Positions 5,759 to 12,787 of a DNA stretch of 49,194 nt are shown here, one piece after another (the first letter of the stretch is position 1; each line of letters opens with the position of its first letter). Both the position numbers and the translations under genes were made by a program. The DNA is taken from positions 1 to 49,194 of the forward strand of contig CANQKE010000015.1 in NCBI GenBank assembly GCA_947624435.1, in the 5' to 3' direction. The stretch comes from an uncultured Ruminiclostridium sp. GTDB taxonomy: Bacteria; Bacillota; Clostridia; Oscillospirales; Ruminococcaceae. The notes under the pieces were generated by a model. That model had not been told where the DNA came from, did no database searches, and saw nothing but the letters and a program-made list of their open reading frames with translations.

Positions 5759-7048
5759 ATGCAGATAGTTCTACTCTCTGGCGGCTCGGGCAAGCGCTTA
5801 TGGCCGCTGTCAAACGAGGTGCGCTCTAAGCAGTTTCTGAAGCTCATCAAAAACGATAACGGCTGTACCGATTCAATGGTAAGGCGCGTATACGGGCAGA
5901 TATCGGCCGCTATTCCGGATGCGGATATATCGGTCACTACCAGCGCAACACAGGTGGAGGCGATAAAGAATCAGCTAGGCTCTAAGGTGTCTGTTATTGT
6001 AGAGCCTCAGCGCCGCAACACCTTTCCCGCTATCGCGCTGGCCTCATCTCATTTATATTACGAAAGGCGCTGCGAACCGGACGAAACGGTTATAGTCCTG
6101 CCGGTAGACCCTTATGTGGAAAATGATTTTTTCGCCGCATTGAATAAAATCGACGCCGCGGTACAGCAAGGCACGGCGGATATTGTGCTGATGGGAGTAA
6201 AACCCACCTACCCATCCGAAAAATACGGCTACATAATCCCCGAAAATACCGATATTGAGCCTTTTCCCGTTTCGCAGTTCAAGGAAAAGCCGGACAAGCA
6301 TGCCGCACAGCAGTTTATAGATATGGGCGGGCTTTGGAACTGCGGCGTGTTCGCGTTTAAGCTGTCGTATATCATGGATATTGTACAGCGCTATGTGCCG
6401 TCGACCGGCTTTGCCGATGTGCTGAATAATTATGCTTTGTTTGAGAAAAACAGCTTTGACTATGTAGTGCTGGAAAAAGCGGACAGCGTGGCGGTAGTTC
6501 CGTATGACGGAGAATGGAAAGACCTTGGTACATGGAACACTATCACCGAGGTTATGGACCCTCTTTACGGCTTTGCGATAGCAAGCGAGGACTGCACCAA
6601 TACTCACGTCATAAATGAGCTTGAAATACCGATAGTGGTAATGGGCGCGCATGATATGATAGTGGCGGCAGGTCCTGACGGTATACTTGTCGCCGATAAG
6701 GAGCAAAGCTCATACATAAAGAAATACGTTGAGAATATGGACATTCGCCCGATGTATGAGGAACGCGAGTGGGGCGATTACACCGTGCTTAATGTTTCTG
6801 TAGATGAAAAAGGGAACAAGGCGGTCACCAAAAAGAAATTCGTAAAGCAGGGCAGTGAGATAAAGGAAAAGACGCATGCCGCAAACCGCACCGTCTGGAC
6901 AGTGCTGAGCGGAAAAGCGGTCATAAAGATAAACGGCAGAAATCACGACGCTTTCCCCGGCGATACCTACACGATAGATAAAGGTATAGCTCACTCGCTT
7001 ATTGCCGTGGAGGATACAACGATACTTGAAGTGCAGATAAATGTATGA
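5759..7048 (+). CDS. manC: Mannose-1-phosphate guanylyltransferase with C-terminal cupin
   Basis: A 429-residue GDP-mannose pyrophosphorylase. The N-terminal signature is LSGGSGKRLWPLS (6-18), and a later FKEKPD segment belongs to the sugar-phosphate site. It makes GDP-mannose from GTP and mannose-1-phosphate, the substrate of Gmd. The C-terminal part starts at EREWGDYTVLN and has the cupin of type II phosphomannose isomerases, but the zinc-binding HxH/R/E cluster is reduced to THAANRTVW, so isomerase activity is doubtful. It is also shorter than the usual 470 or so residues. ATG 5759 has AAAGGAAG upstream; the TTG at 5732 overlaps fcl-4 and is less likely. The last 4 nt overlap the next gene (ATGA). 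Confidence 0.92.
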   Translation: MQIVLLSGGSGKRLWPLSNEVRSKQFLKLIKNDNGCTDSMVRRVYGQISAAIPDADISVTTSATQVEAIKNQLGSKVSVIVEPQRRNTFPAIALASSHLYYERRCEPDETVIVLPVDPYVENDFFAALNKIDAAVQQGTADIVLMGVKPTYPSEKYGYIIPENTDIEPFPVSQFKEKPDKHAAQQFIDMGGLWNCGVFAFKLSYIMDIVQRYVPSTGFADVLNNYALFEKNSFDYVVLEKADSVAVVPYDGEWKDLGTWNTITEVMDPLYGFAIASEDCTNTHVINELEIPIVVMGAHDMIVAAGPDGILVADKEQSSYIKKYVENMDIRPMYEEREWGDYTVLNVSVDEKGNKAVTKKKFVKQGSEIKEKTHAANRTVWTVLSGKAVIKINGRNHDAFPGDTYTIDKGIAHSLIAVEDTTILEVQINV

Positions 7049-9588
7049 ATATGGTTAATATTTCTCTTATAGTTCCTCTTTACAATTCATCTGCCGATCT
7101 GCAGAACGTTATAAATGTTGTAAAGACGATAAAAACCCCCTTCGAGCTCCTCCTTATCAACGACGGGTCTTCCGACAACACGGCGGAGCTTTGCAGGGAA
7201 GCCGAGGGGAAATACAGCTTTGTACGCTTTTTTGACAAGCCGCACACAGGCGTTTCGGATACCCGCAACTTAGGAATAAAAAACGCAAGAGGGAAATATA
7301 TACTTTTTCTGGATGCGGATGATTCTCTTTCCGACGGCAGCGCGGACAAGCTGTATGAATTTTTCGAGGAATGCGGAGACGTTTGCGACCTTGTCACATA
7401 TCCTATCGAAACGCACTATCACGGTGTTGTACTTGCTCCGCATTTCAGATATAAATACATGACCTATTCCGGTATATACGATCTTCGCGAGCTGCCATAT
7501 ATCGGTCAGACCACAATGAACATAATGGTGCGCAACCGCTTTGAGGACAATGCTTTATTTGACGATAAGATGACCTTTTCCGAGGATCAGCGTTATTGTT
7601 ATGAGGTCACAAAGGAAAAGATGAAAATCGGATTCTGCGCCGATGCAAAATATATCTACAATCGGGCGGAAACCACTTCGTCGGGAAAAATCAGCGGAGC
7701 GTGCTATATTTTCGAGCAGTCGATGAAAATGTTTGAGGATATGTTCGGTAAAACCGATCCCGTTCCGCAGGCGTATCAGGGATTATATATAAACGATCTC
7801 GCGTGGAAGCTGCGCTCTAATATCCTTTACCCTTATCATTACAACGCCGCGCAGTTTAGCCAAGCTATGAACAGGATAAAAGCGCTGCTTAGCCGGGTGG
7901 ATAACGAGGTTATTTTGAAGCATCCGGATATAAACGCTTTCCATAAGTTTTATTGGCTGTCAATGAAGCCGCAAAACAAAGTAAGCGCATTTTATGAATC
8001 CGAACGGTTTGGGCTTAAGGATGACAGCGGAGTTATTCTTTCGGAGAAGATCGCGGAGATCGTTGTGACCAGAATAAGAGATGATAACGGTACTTTTATA
8101 TTCAGAGGCTTTGTGAAATCTTCCGCGTTTAATTTCACCGAAAAGCCGAAATTGTATGCCGAGATAAACGGTAGACGCGAGGAGCAGGCTCTTTACGATT
8201 CCGCCCATAGCTATTATCTGTGCCGGACTAAAACCCATAATTTTTATGCGTTTTGCTTTCAAGCCGATATTGAGAATTTACGGCGTTTGAGCTTTTTCAT
8301 TTCACTGAACGGGTATGAATACGGCTGCAAATATTATTTTATGCCGAAAACTCCTTTTTCGTATTACGCGCAGAGATATAAAGCGCCTATAGGTAAAAAA
8401 GTGTTGAGCTACGATACGGAAAAAAGGCAGTTTGAGCTTTCGGACGAGTCGTGCCAAAGCGTTCTTTTAGAAAACAGCAAATGCCCGCTGCCTTCGTCGG
8501 GAATGAAACGAATACGCAAAAAAGCGGCTGCTCTGCGGTATAGAACTAATATCTGCCTTTATTATGACTGCCGCGGCGTCGGCAAAGACAACGGTTGGTA
8601 CAGATTTAAGGAGGATTATTTCAAAAACGACGGAGTACGGCGGATATATATTTATGATAACGAAAAGTCAAAAAAAGATTTTTCGTTTCCGAAAGCAGAC
8701 CTGCGCGACCTTGTGCCGTTCGGCAGCAACGAGCATAAAATACTTTGCCTTTCCTGCCGGAAAATAATAACCGCTTATATAGAAGATATAAATATCTTTC
8801 CTTTTCGGTCGGAGGAGCTTTATCTTTATGCTGATTTCTTCGATTTTGAGGTTGAATATATACAGCACGGGATACTTCACGCCAGTCTTCCGTGGAAGTA
8901 CACTCCGGAAATAATAATGGCGGATAAAGTGGATATATCAACGGATTACGAGGAAAAGCTGTTCACCGAGAAATATCATTTCAGAAAAGAGGATATAATA
9001 CCTCGACTTATGCCGAGGCTTAAAATGCTTGACCGGACCGCAAAGCCGCAGAAGAAGATATTATTTGCGCCAAGCTGGCGGCAGTACCTGATAGGTCCGG
9101 ATATCAACGGAGAATGGCAGCCGCTGAACAGCTTATTTGAGTCGTCGGATTATTTTAAGAACATATCCGATTTTCTTAACGACGAAAAGCTGAACGATCT
9201 GCTGGAGCAAAATGGTTATATCCTGGATTTCAAGCTCCATCCTATTTTTGAGGTGTACCGCGATCGCTTTAAGATACGTTCCGAGCGGGTGCATATAGTG
9301 GATACGGCTTTATCGATAGAGCAATACGAGATTTTCATCACGGATTTTTCATCTTTCGCGTTTGACTTTATATATCTCGGACGAAAGGTGTTCAGCTTTA
9401 TCCCCGATGAAATGCAGTTCAGATGCGGTATGAATTCGTATAGGGAGATAGAGAGCGAACACTTGTTTAACAAGATCAAATGTACGCAAGATATCGATGG
9501 ATTATTCAGCCAAAGTGAAGCTGAATACAATTTAGATAATATGTCTAACGAGTCCGCCGGTCAGATCCTATGGGTATCTCCGAATTAG
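7045..9588 (+). CDS. Bifunctional GT2 glycosyltransferase / CDP-glycerol glycerophosphotransferase-like protein
   Basis: An 847-residue fusion. Residues 1-230 are a GT-A family 2 transferase: ISLIVPLYN at the start, LINDGSSD (37-44) and the metal site FLDADDS (88-94). The middle part is not recognised. From about 590 to 810 the protein matches the TagB/TagF fold: QHG near 605, ILFAPSWRQ near 670, KLHP near 730 and ITDFSSFAFDF near 762. TagF-like enzymes transfer glycerol- or ribitol-phosphate from a CDP-activated donor, so the protein may add both a sugar and a polyol-phosphate to a cell-surface polymer. No membrane segment is seen. It overlaps manC by 4 nt and is the last gene of the operon. 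The order GT then TagF domain is common in capsule and teichoic-acid clusters. Confidence 0.82.
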   Translation: MNMVNISLIVPLYNSSADLQNVINVVKTIKTPFELLLINDGSSDNTAELCREAEGKYSFVRFFDKPHTGVSDTRNLGIKNARGKYILFLDADDSLSDGSADKLYEFFEECGDVCDLVTYPIETHYHGVVLAPHFRYKYMTYSGIYDLRELPYIGQTTMNIMVRNRFEDNALFDDKMTFSEDQRYCYEVTKEKMKIGFCADAKYIYNRAETTSSGKISGACYIFEQSMKMFEDMFGKTDPVPQAYQGLYINDLAWKLRSNILYPYHYNAAQFSQAMNRIKALLSRVDNEVILKHPDINAFHKFYWLSMKPQNKVSAFYESERFGLKDDSGVILSEKIAEIVVTRIRDDNGTFIFRGFVKSSAFNFTEKPKLYAEINGRREEQALYDSAHSYYLCRTKTHNFYAFCFQADIENLRRLSFFISLNGYEYGCKYYFMPKTPFSYYAQRYKAPIGKKVLSYDTEKRQFELSDESCQSVLLENSKCPLPSSGMKRIRKKAAALRYRTNICLYYDCRGVGKDNGWYRFKEDYFKNDGVRRIYIYDNEKSKKDFSFPKADLRDLVPFGSNEHKILCLSCRKIITAYIEDINIFPFRSEELYLYADFFDFEVEYIQHGILHASLPWKYTPEIIMADKVDISTDYEEKLFTEKYHFRKEDIIPRLMPRLKMLDRTAKPQKKILFAPSWRQYLIGPDINGEWQPLNSLFESSDYFKNISDFLNDEKLNDLLEQNGYILDFKLHPIFEVYRDRFKIRSERVHIVDTALSIEQYEIFITDFSSFAFDFIYLGRKVFSFIPDEMQFRCGMNSYREIESEHLFNKIKCTQDIDGLFSQSEAEYNLDNMSNESAGQILWVSPN

Positions 9589-9623
9589 ATTTAAGTTTTC
9601 GTTGCTATCTTTACAAAACCAAC

Positions 9624-9653
9624 CCTCCCCACCTTTTTAACAAGGCGGGGAGG
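9624..9653. terminator. Bidirectional terminator between glycan operon and rmuC
   Basis: A 12-position stem CCTCCCC-A-CCTT / AAGG-C-GGGGAGG with one A.C mismatch on the + strand, which becomes a G.U pair when read from the rmuC side. It lies between two convergent genes. The T run is weak on both sides, so efficiency is uncertain. Confidence 0.6.
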
Positions 9654-9658
9654 TCAAA

Positions 9659-10975
9659 TTATTCCTCTATCTCCGATTGCTGATCCAGCCCGAGCAGCGC
9701 TGCGGAGTCCTCGCTGCTGTCAAGCAGTTCCACGGTTTTTAAGCTGCGGTTGATAGCGCGGCTGCGCACGCCTATCAGCTTTTCAAGCTCGTCGTCCGCC
9801 TGACGCAGGCGGTTCTTAGCAGCGGCGAGCACGTCGCCGAACCTGTTGAATTCTATCTTTGCCGCCTGGAGTATCTTCCAGACCTCGCCGCTCTTTTGCT
9901 GTATCGCAAGCGTTCTGAATCCCATTTGCAGACTGTTGAGCATCGCCGCCATGGTGGACGGCCCCGCGATATTTACCCTGTAATTTTTTTGAAGGACTTC
10001 TACCAGCCCCATATTTATGACCTCGGCGTATAGTCCCTCAAACGGCAGGAACATTATCGCAAAATCGGTGGTGTAGGGCGGCGCAATGTACTTTTCGCTT
10101 ATGCTCTTTGCACAGCGCTTTATCTCCGCGTCAAGAAGTCCGCGCTTTTGCTTTATAAGCTCGGTATCTCCGGTTTCATACGCGGCGAGCAGATCGGAAA
10201 ATCTGTCCTGGGGGAATTTCGAGTCTATAGGAAGATATACTCGCTCGTCCGGCTGCGCGCCCGGGAGCTTTACCGCAAAATCCACCTTTTCGCTGCTGTT
10301 CGGTTTTACCGACTGTTGAGCGCAGAACTGCTCCGGCGCGAGTATCTCTTCCAATATTGCGCCAAGCTGTATCTCGCCGAGCGTGCCGCGCGTCTTTACG
10401 TTGGAAAGCACGTTTTTAAGATCTGATACGCCGGACGCGACGCTTTTCATCTCGCCGAGTCCTCTATGTACCTGCTCTAATCGTTCGTTCACCGCCGAGA
10501 AGGATTGAGTCAGCCGCTCGTTCAGGGTCTTTTGCAGCTTTTCGTTGACGGTATCGTTTATCTTTTCCAGACTTTGCTGATTGTCCTGCCTGAGCTTTTC
10601 AATGCTTTCGGTGTTGGACGTCTGTATCTTTTCAAGCGATGCGGTTATGCTCGTGCGGATATCGTTAAAATCCTTTTCCAGCTTTTCCAATCGCTCGTTA
10701 GTCTGCTTTTGCTGCTGCTCCTGAGAGGAACGCAGCATATCCCCGAACGCCGAAAAATTAGCCGACACGGTTTGGTGTAAGCCGTTTTGCAATTCTACCA
10801 GCAGCTTGTTCTGCGATTCAAACTGCCGCCCTAACAGCTCTATCTCCCGCCTTAAAGCGGCCGTTTCCTGCTCGGATTTGTCACTGCCGTCCGATCTGCC
10901 TTTTACAAGCATGACGGCAAGCATAATGAGTATCACAACCGCGCATATAAGCGAGATTATCTCTACTATTTCCAT
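9659..10975 (-). CDS. rmuC: DNA recombination protein RmuC
   Basis: A 438-residue RmuC-family protein. An N-terminal membrane segment (about residues 5-24, IISLICAVVILIMLAVML) is followed by a long coiled coil (30-190) and the conserved RmuC nuclease-like domain with TRGTLGEIQLGAILE, VYLPIDSKFP and FLPFEGLYAEV segments. The role is inferred from the family: limiting inversions at short repeats. ATG 10975 is preceded by GAAAGGAC; an upstream in-frame ATG at 11020 would run into the tRNA terminator and is rejected. The gene is downstream of tRNA-Leu but separated from it by a terminator. No strong own promoter was found. Confidence 0.9.
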   Translation of the reverse strand: MEIVEIISLICAVVILIMLAVMLVKGRSDGSDKSEQETAALRREIELLGRQFESQNKLLVELQNGLHQTVSANFSAFGDMLRSSQEQQQKQTNERLEKLEKDFNDIRTSITASLEKIQTSNTESIEKLRQDNQQSLEKINDTVNEKLQKTLNERLTQSFSAVNERLEQVHRGLGEMKSVASGVSDLKNVLSNVKTRGTLGEIQLGAILEEILAPEQFCAQQSVKPNSSEKVDFAVKLPGAQPDERVYLPIDSKFPQDRFSDLLAAYETGDTELIKQKRGLLDAEIKRCAKSISEKYIAPPYTTDFAIMFLPFEGLYAEVINMGLVEVLQKNYRVNIAGPSTMAAMLNSLQMGFRTLAIQQKSGEVWKILQAAKIEFNRFGDVLAAAKNRLRQADDELEKLIGVRSRAINRSLKTVELLDSSEDSAALLGLDQQSEIEE

Positions 10976-11002
10976 GTTACGTCCTTTCTTCACTTCACCT
11001 AT

Positions 11003-11038
11003 AAAAAAACATCGGAGCAAATTTCATTTTGCTCCGAC
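11003..11038 (-). terminator. Terminator of tRNA-Leu
   Basis: Directly after the tRNA 3' end on the minus strand: TCGGAGCAAA arms (11012-11021 and 11027-11037) form a 10-bp stem followed by seven T residues (11009-11003). It is a strong Rho-independent terminator. Confidence 0.9.
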
Positions 11039-11039
11039 A

Positions 11040-11126
11040 TGGTGCGGGGAAAGGGACTTGAACCCTCACGCCAATACTGACACAAGCACCTCAAGCTTGC
11101 CTGTCTGCCTATTCCAGCATCCCCGC
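11040..11126 (-). tRNA. tRNA-Leu, anticodon GAG
   Basis: An 87-nt tRNA including an encoded CCA (11042-11040). The acceptor stem GCGGGGA pairs with TCCCCGC, followed by discriminator A and CCA. The anticodon stem CAAGC/GCTTG encloses the loop TTGAGGT, giving anticodon GAG. The long variable arm and the GGTTCAAGTCC T-loop are typical of leucine tRNAs. A consensus promoter precedes it and a terminator follows, so it is a single-gene unit. Confidence 0.96.
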
Positions 11127-11140
11127 AAATCGCATTATCT

Positions 11141-11169
11141 ATTATAACAGAACAGCGCCTGTTTGTCAA
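11141..11169 (-). promoter_or_regulatory. Consensus sigma-A promoter of tRNA-Leu
   Basis: On the minus strand: TTGACA (11169-11164), a 17-nt spacer and TATAAT (11146-11141), 15 nt before the mature tRNA 5' end. Both hexamers are perfect. Confidence 0.88.
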
Positions 11170-11211
11170 TAGTTTTTTCAAAAATTTTAGCCGCCGATAA
11201 AACATAAGCTC

Positions 11212-11241
11212 TTGACATAACGGTATTTTATATGTTAAAAT
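11212..11241 (+). promoter_or_regulatory. Promoter of the SDR gene
   Basis: TTGACA (11212-11217), an 18-nt spacer and TAAAAT (11236-11241), 30 nt before the ATG at 11272. The TATGTTAAAAT context recurs in the promoter at 15654-15682. Confidence 0.75.
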
Positions 11242-11271
11242 AAGGAAAACTCAACAAGGGAGGCTGCTGTT

Positions 11272-12024
11272 ATGGTAGACGTAAAGGGCAGATGGGCGCT
11301 GATAACCGGCGCTGCACGCGGTATAGGTTATATTACCGCAAAATTTATGGCGCAGCAGGGCTGTAATCTGCTGCTGCACTCCAGGAGTTTAGCACATACC
11401 GAAAAGGTGTTAGATGAGGTAAAGGCGCTAGGCGTTTCGGCTTATGCGTTTGAGGCGGAGCTGTCCGATTTGGACGCGGTGGCGAAAATGCTGGAGGACA
11501 TCGACGCGCTGGGCGTCAGAGTGGACATTGTTATGAACAACGCGGGCTTGCAGATAGCGTACCGCAACGAGTATTTCAAAACGCCGATGAATGATTACAC
11601 CGAGAGCTTTAAGATAAACACGATAGCGCCCGCGATGATATGCTATCATTTTATGCCTAAGATGATAGAAAACGGCTTCGGCAGGATATTAAACACTACC
11701 AGCGGCATACGGCTCGAACCGCAGCAGGCGGGCTATTCCGCAAGCAAGGCGGCTCTTGACAAGATAACCATTGACCTCGGTTCTACCGTAGAGGGGACCG
11801 ACGTGATGATAAATCTCACCGACCCCGGCTGGTGCCGTACCGACCTTGGCGGGCCGAACGCGCCTAACGCTCCAGAAAGCGCGATACCCGGCATAGCGGT
11901 AGGAGCGTTCGTCGATGACAAAAAATCCGGCAGATACTTAAACGCGCCGTTCTTCACCGGGCTTACCCTTGAACAGGCGGTAGAAAAAGCCGAGAAAGAA
12001 TTTGACAGCCCGTACGACAAGTAA
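11272..12024 (+). CDS. Short-chain dehydrogenase/reductase
   Basis: A 250-residue classical SDR. The cofactor motif TGAARGIG is at 12-19, NNAG at 89-92, and the catalytic set is Ser144, Tyr155 and Lys159 (YSASK). It uses NAD(H) or NADP(H); the substrate is unknown. The C-terminal part, with PNAPNAPESAIPG, lacks a recognised substrate signature. AAGGGAGG (11257-11264) and ATG 11272 fix the start. It has its own promoter and a following terminator, so it is monocistronic, and convergent with the sirtuin gene. Confidence 0.88.
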   Translation: MVDVKGRWALITGAARGIGYITAKFMAQQGCNLLLHSRSLAHTEKVLDEVKALGVSAYAFEAELSDLDAVAKMLEDIDALGVRVDIVMNNAGLQIAYRNEYFKTPMNDYTESFKINTIAPAMICYHFMPKMIENGFGRILNTTSGIRLEPQQAGYSASKAALDKITIDLGSTVEGTDVMINLTDPGWCRTDLGGPNAPNAPESAIPGIAVGAFVDDKKSGRYLNAPFFTGLTLEQAVEKAEKEFDSPYDK

Positions 12025-12030
12025 TAATGA

Positions 12031-12057
12031 CCGCCCCGATGATTTTCAACGGGGCGG
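12031..12057. terminator. Bidirectional terminator between SDR and sirtuin genes
   Basis: A perfect 8-bp stem CCGCCCCG/CGGGGCGG with an 11-nt loop, followed by ATCTTTT on the + strand. It sits 7 nt after the SDR stop and 6 nt after the sirtuin stop, and so probably serves both. Confidence 0.8.
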
Positions 12058-12062
12058 ATCTT

Positions 12063-12776
12063 TTATACCTTTATTTCATTAAGTATCTCGCCGACCTTGC
12101 CGTGTATCACAAGATCCGCCTGCTTATCGAACGGCGTTTCGTCGCGGTTTATCAGTACCAGCTTATCGCCGTTGAAATACCGTATAAAGCCCGCGGCGGG
12201 GTAGACCGTAAGCGACGTTCCCGCCACTATAAGAGTGTCACAGCTGCTTATCGCGTCCAGTGCTTTTGTGACGGTGTGCTCGTCTAACGGCTCGCCGTAA
12301 AGCACCACGTCCGGTTTTATAAGCCCGCCGCATTCACAGTGGGGAACTCCCTCGCTGCTTTGCATATACCATGCGTCGTACATTTTACCGCATTTACGGC
12401 AGTAGTTGCGGTGTACCGAGCCGTGCAGCTCGTAAACCGTCTTGCTGCCCGCCGCCTGATGAAGTCCGTCTATGTTCTGAGTGACCACCGCCGTCAGCTT
12501 TCCGGCAGCTTCCAGCTCCGCCAGTTTAAGATGAGCCGCATTCGGCTTTTTATCAAGCGCCAGCATTTTGTCCCGATAAAAACGGTAAAAATCCTCGGTG
12601 TGACTGAAAAAATACTCGTGGCTGAGCATCGTTTCCGGCGGCACGTCGTATTTCTGATTATACAGTCCGTCCGCAGAACGAAAATCCGGTATCCCGCTTT
12701 CGGTGGAAACTCCCGCTCCGCCGAAGAATACTATCTTTTTGCTGCCGCTTATTATCTCCTGCAATTCGTTTGACAT
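12063..12776 (-). CDS. cobB: NAD-dependent protein deacylase, sirtuin (SIR2/CobB family)
   Basis: A 237-residue sirtuin. The NAD site GGAGVSTESGIPDFR spans 19-33, TQNIDGLH 99-106 and the catalytic His is 118. Four zinc cysteines are present at 126, 129, 147 and 149 (CRKC and CEC). It removes acyl groups from protein lysines using NAD. The gene follows the GH3 glycosidase after an 11-nt gap with AAGGAGG just before ATG 12776, so the two form an operon. Linking deacylation to sugar hydrolysis is only contextual. The length is normal for class U/M bacterial sirtuins. Confidence 0.94.
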   Translation of the reverse strand: MSNELQEIISGSKKIVFFGGAGVSTESGIPDFRSADGLYNQKYDVPPETMLSHEYFFSHTEDFYRFYRDKMLALDKKPNAAHLKLAELEAAGKLTAVVTQNIDGLHQAAGSKTVYELHGSVHRNYCRKCGKMYDAWYMQSSEGVPHCECGGLIKPDVVLYGEPLDEHTVTKALDAISSCDTLIVAGTSLTVYPAAGFIRYFNGDKLVLINRDETPFDKQADLVIHGKVGEILNEIKV

Positions 12777-12787
12777 AACGTTCCTCC

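Noticed and set aside
1-9588. Mobile element carrying the glycan locus
   Set aside because: No transposase, integrase, attachment repeat or tRNA insertion is visible at its 3' edge; the left edge is outside the window.
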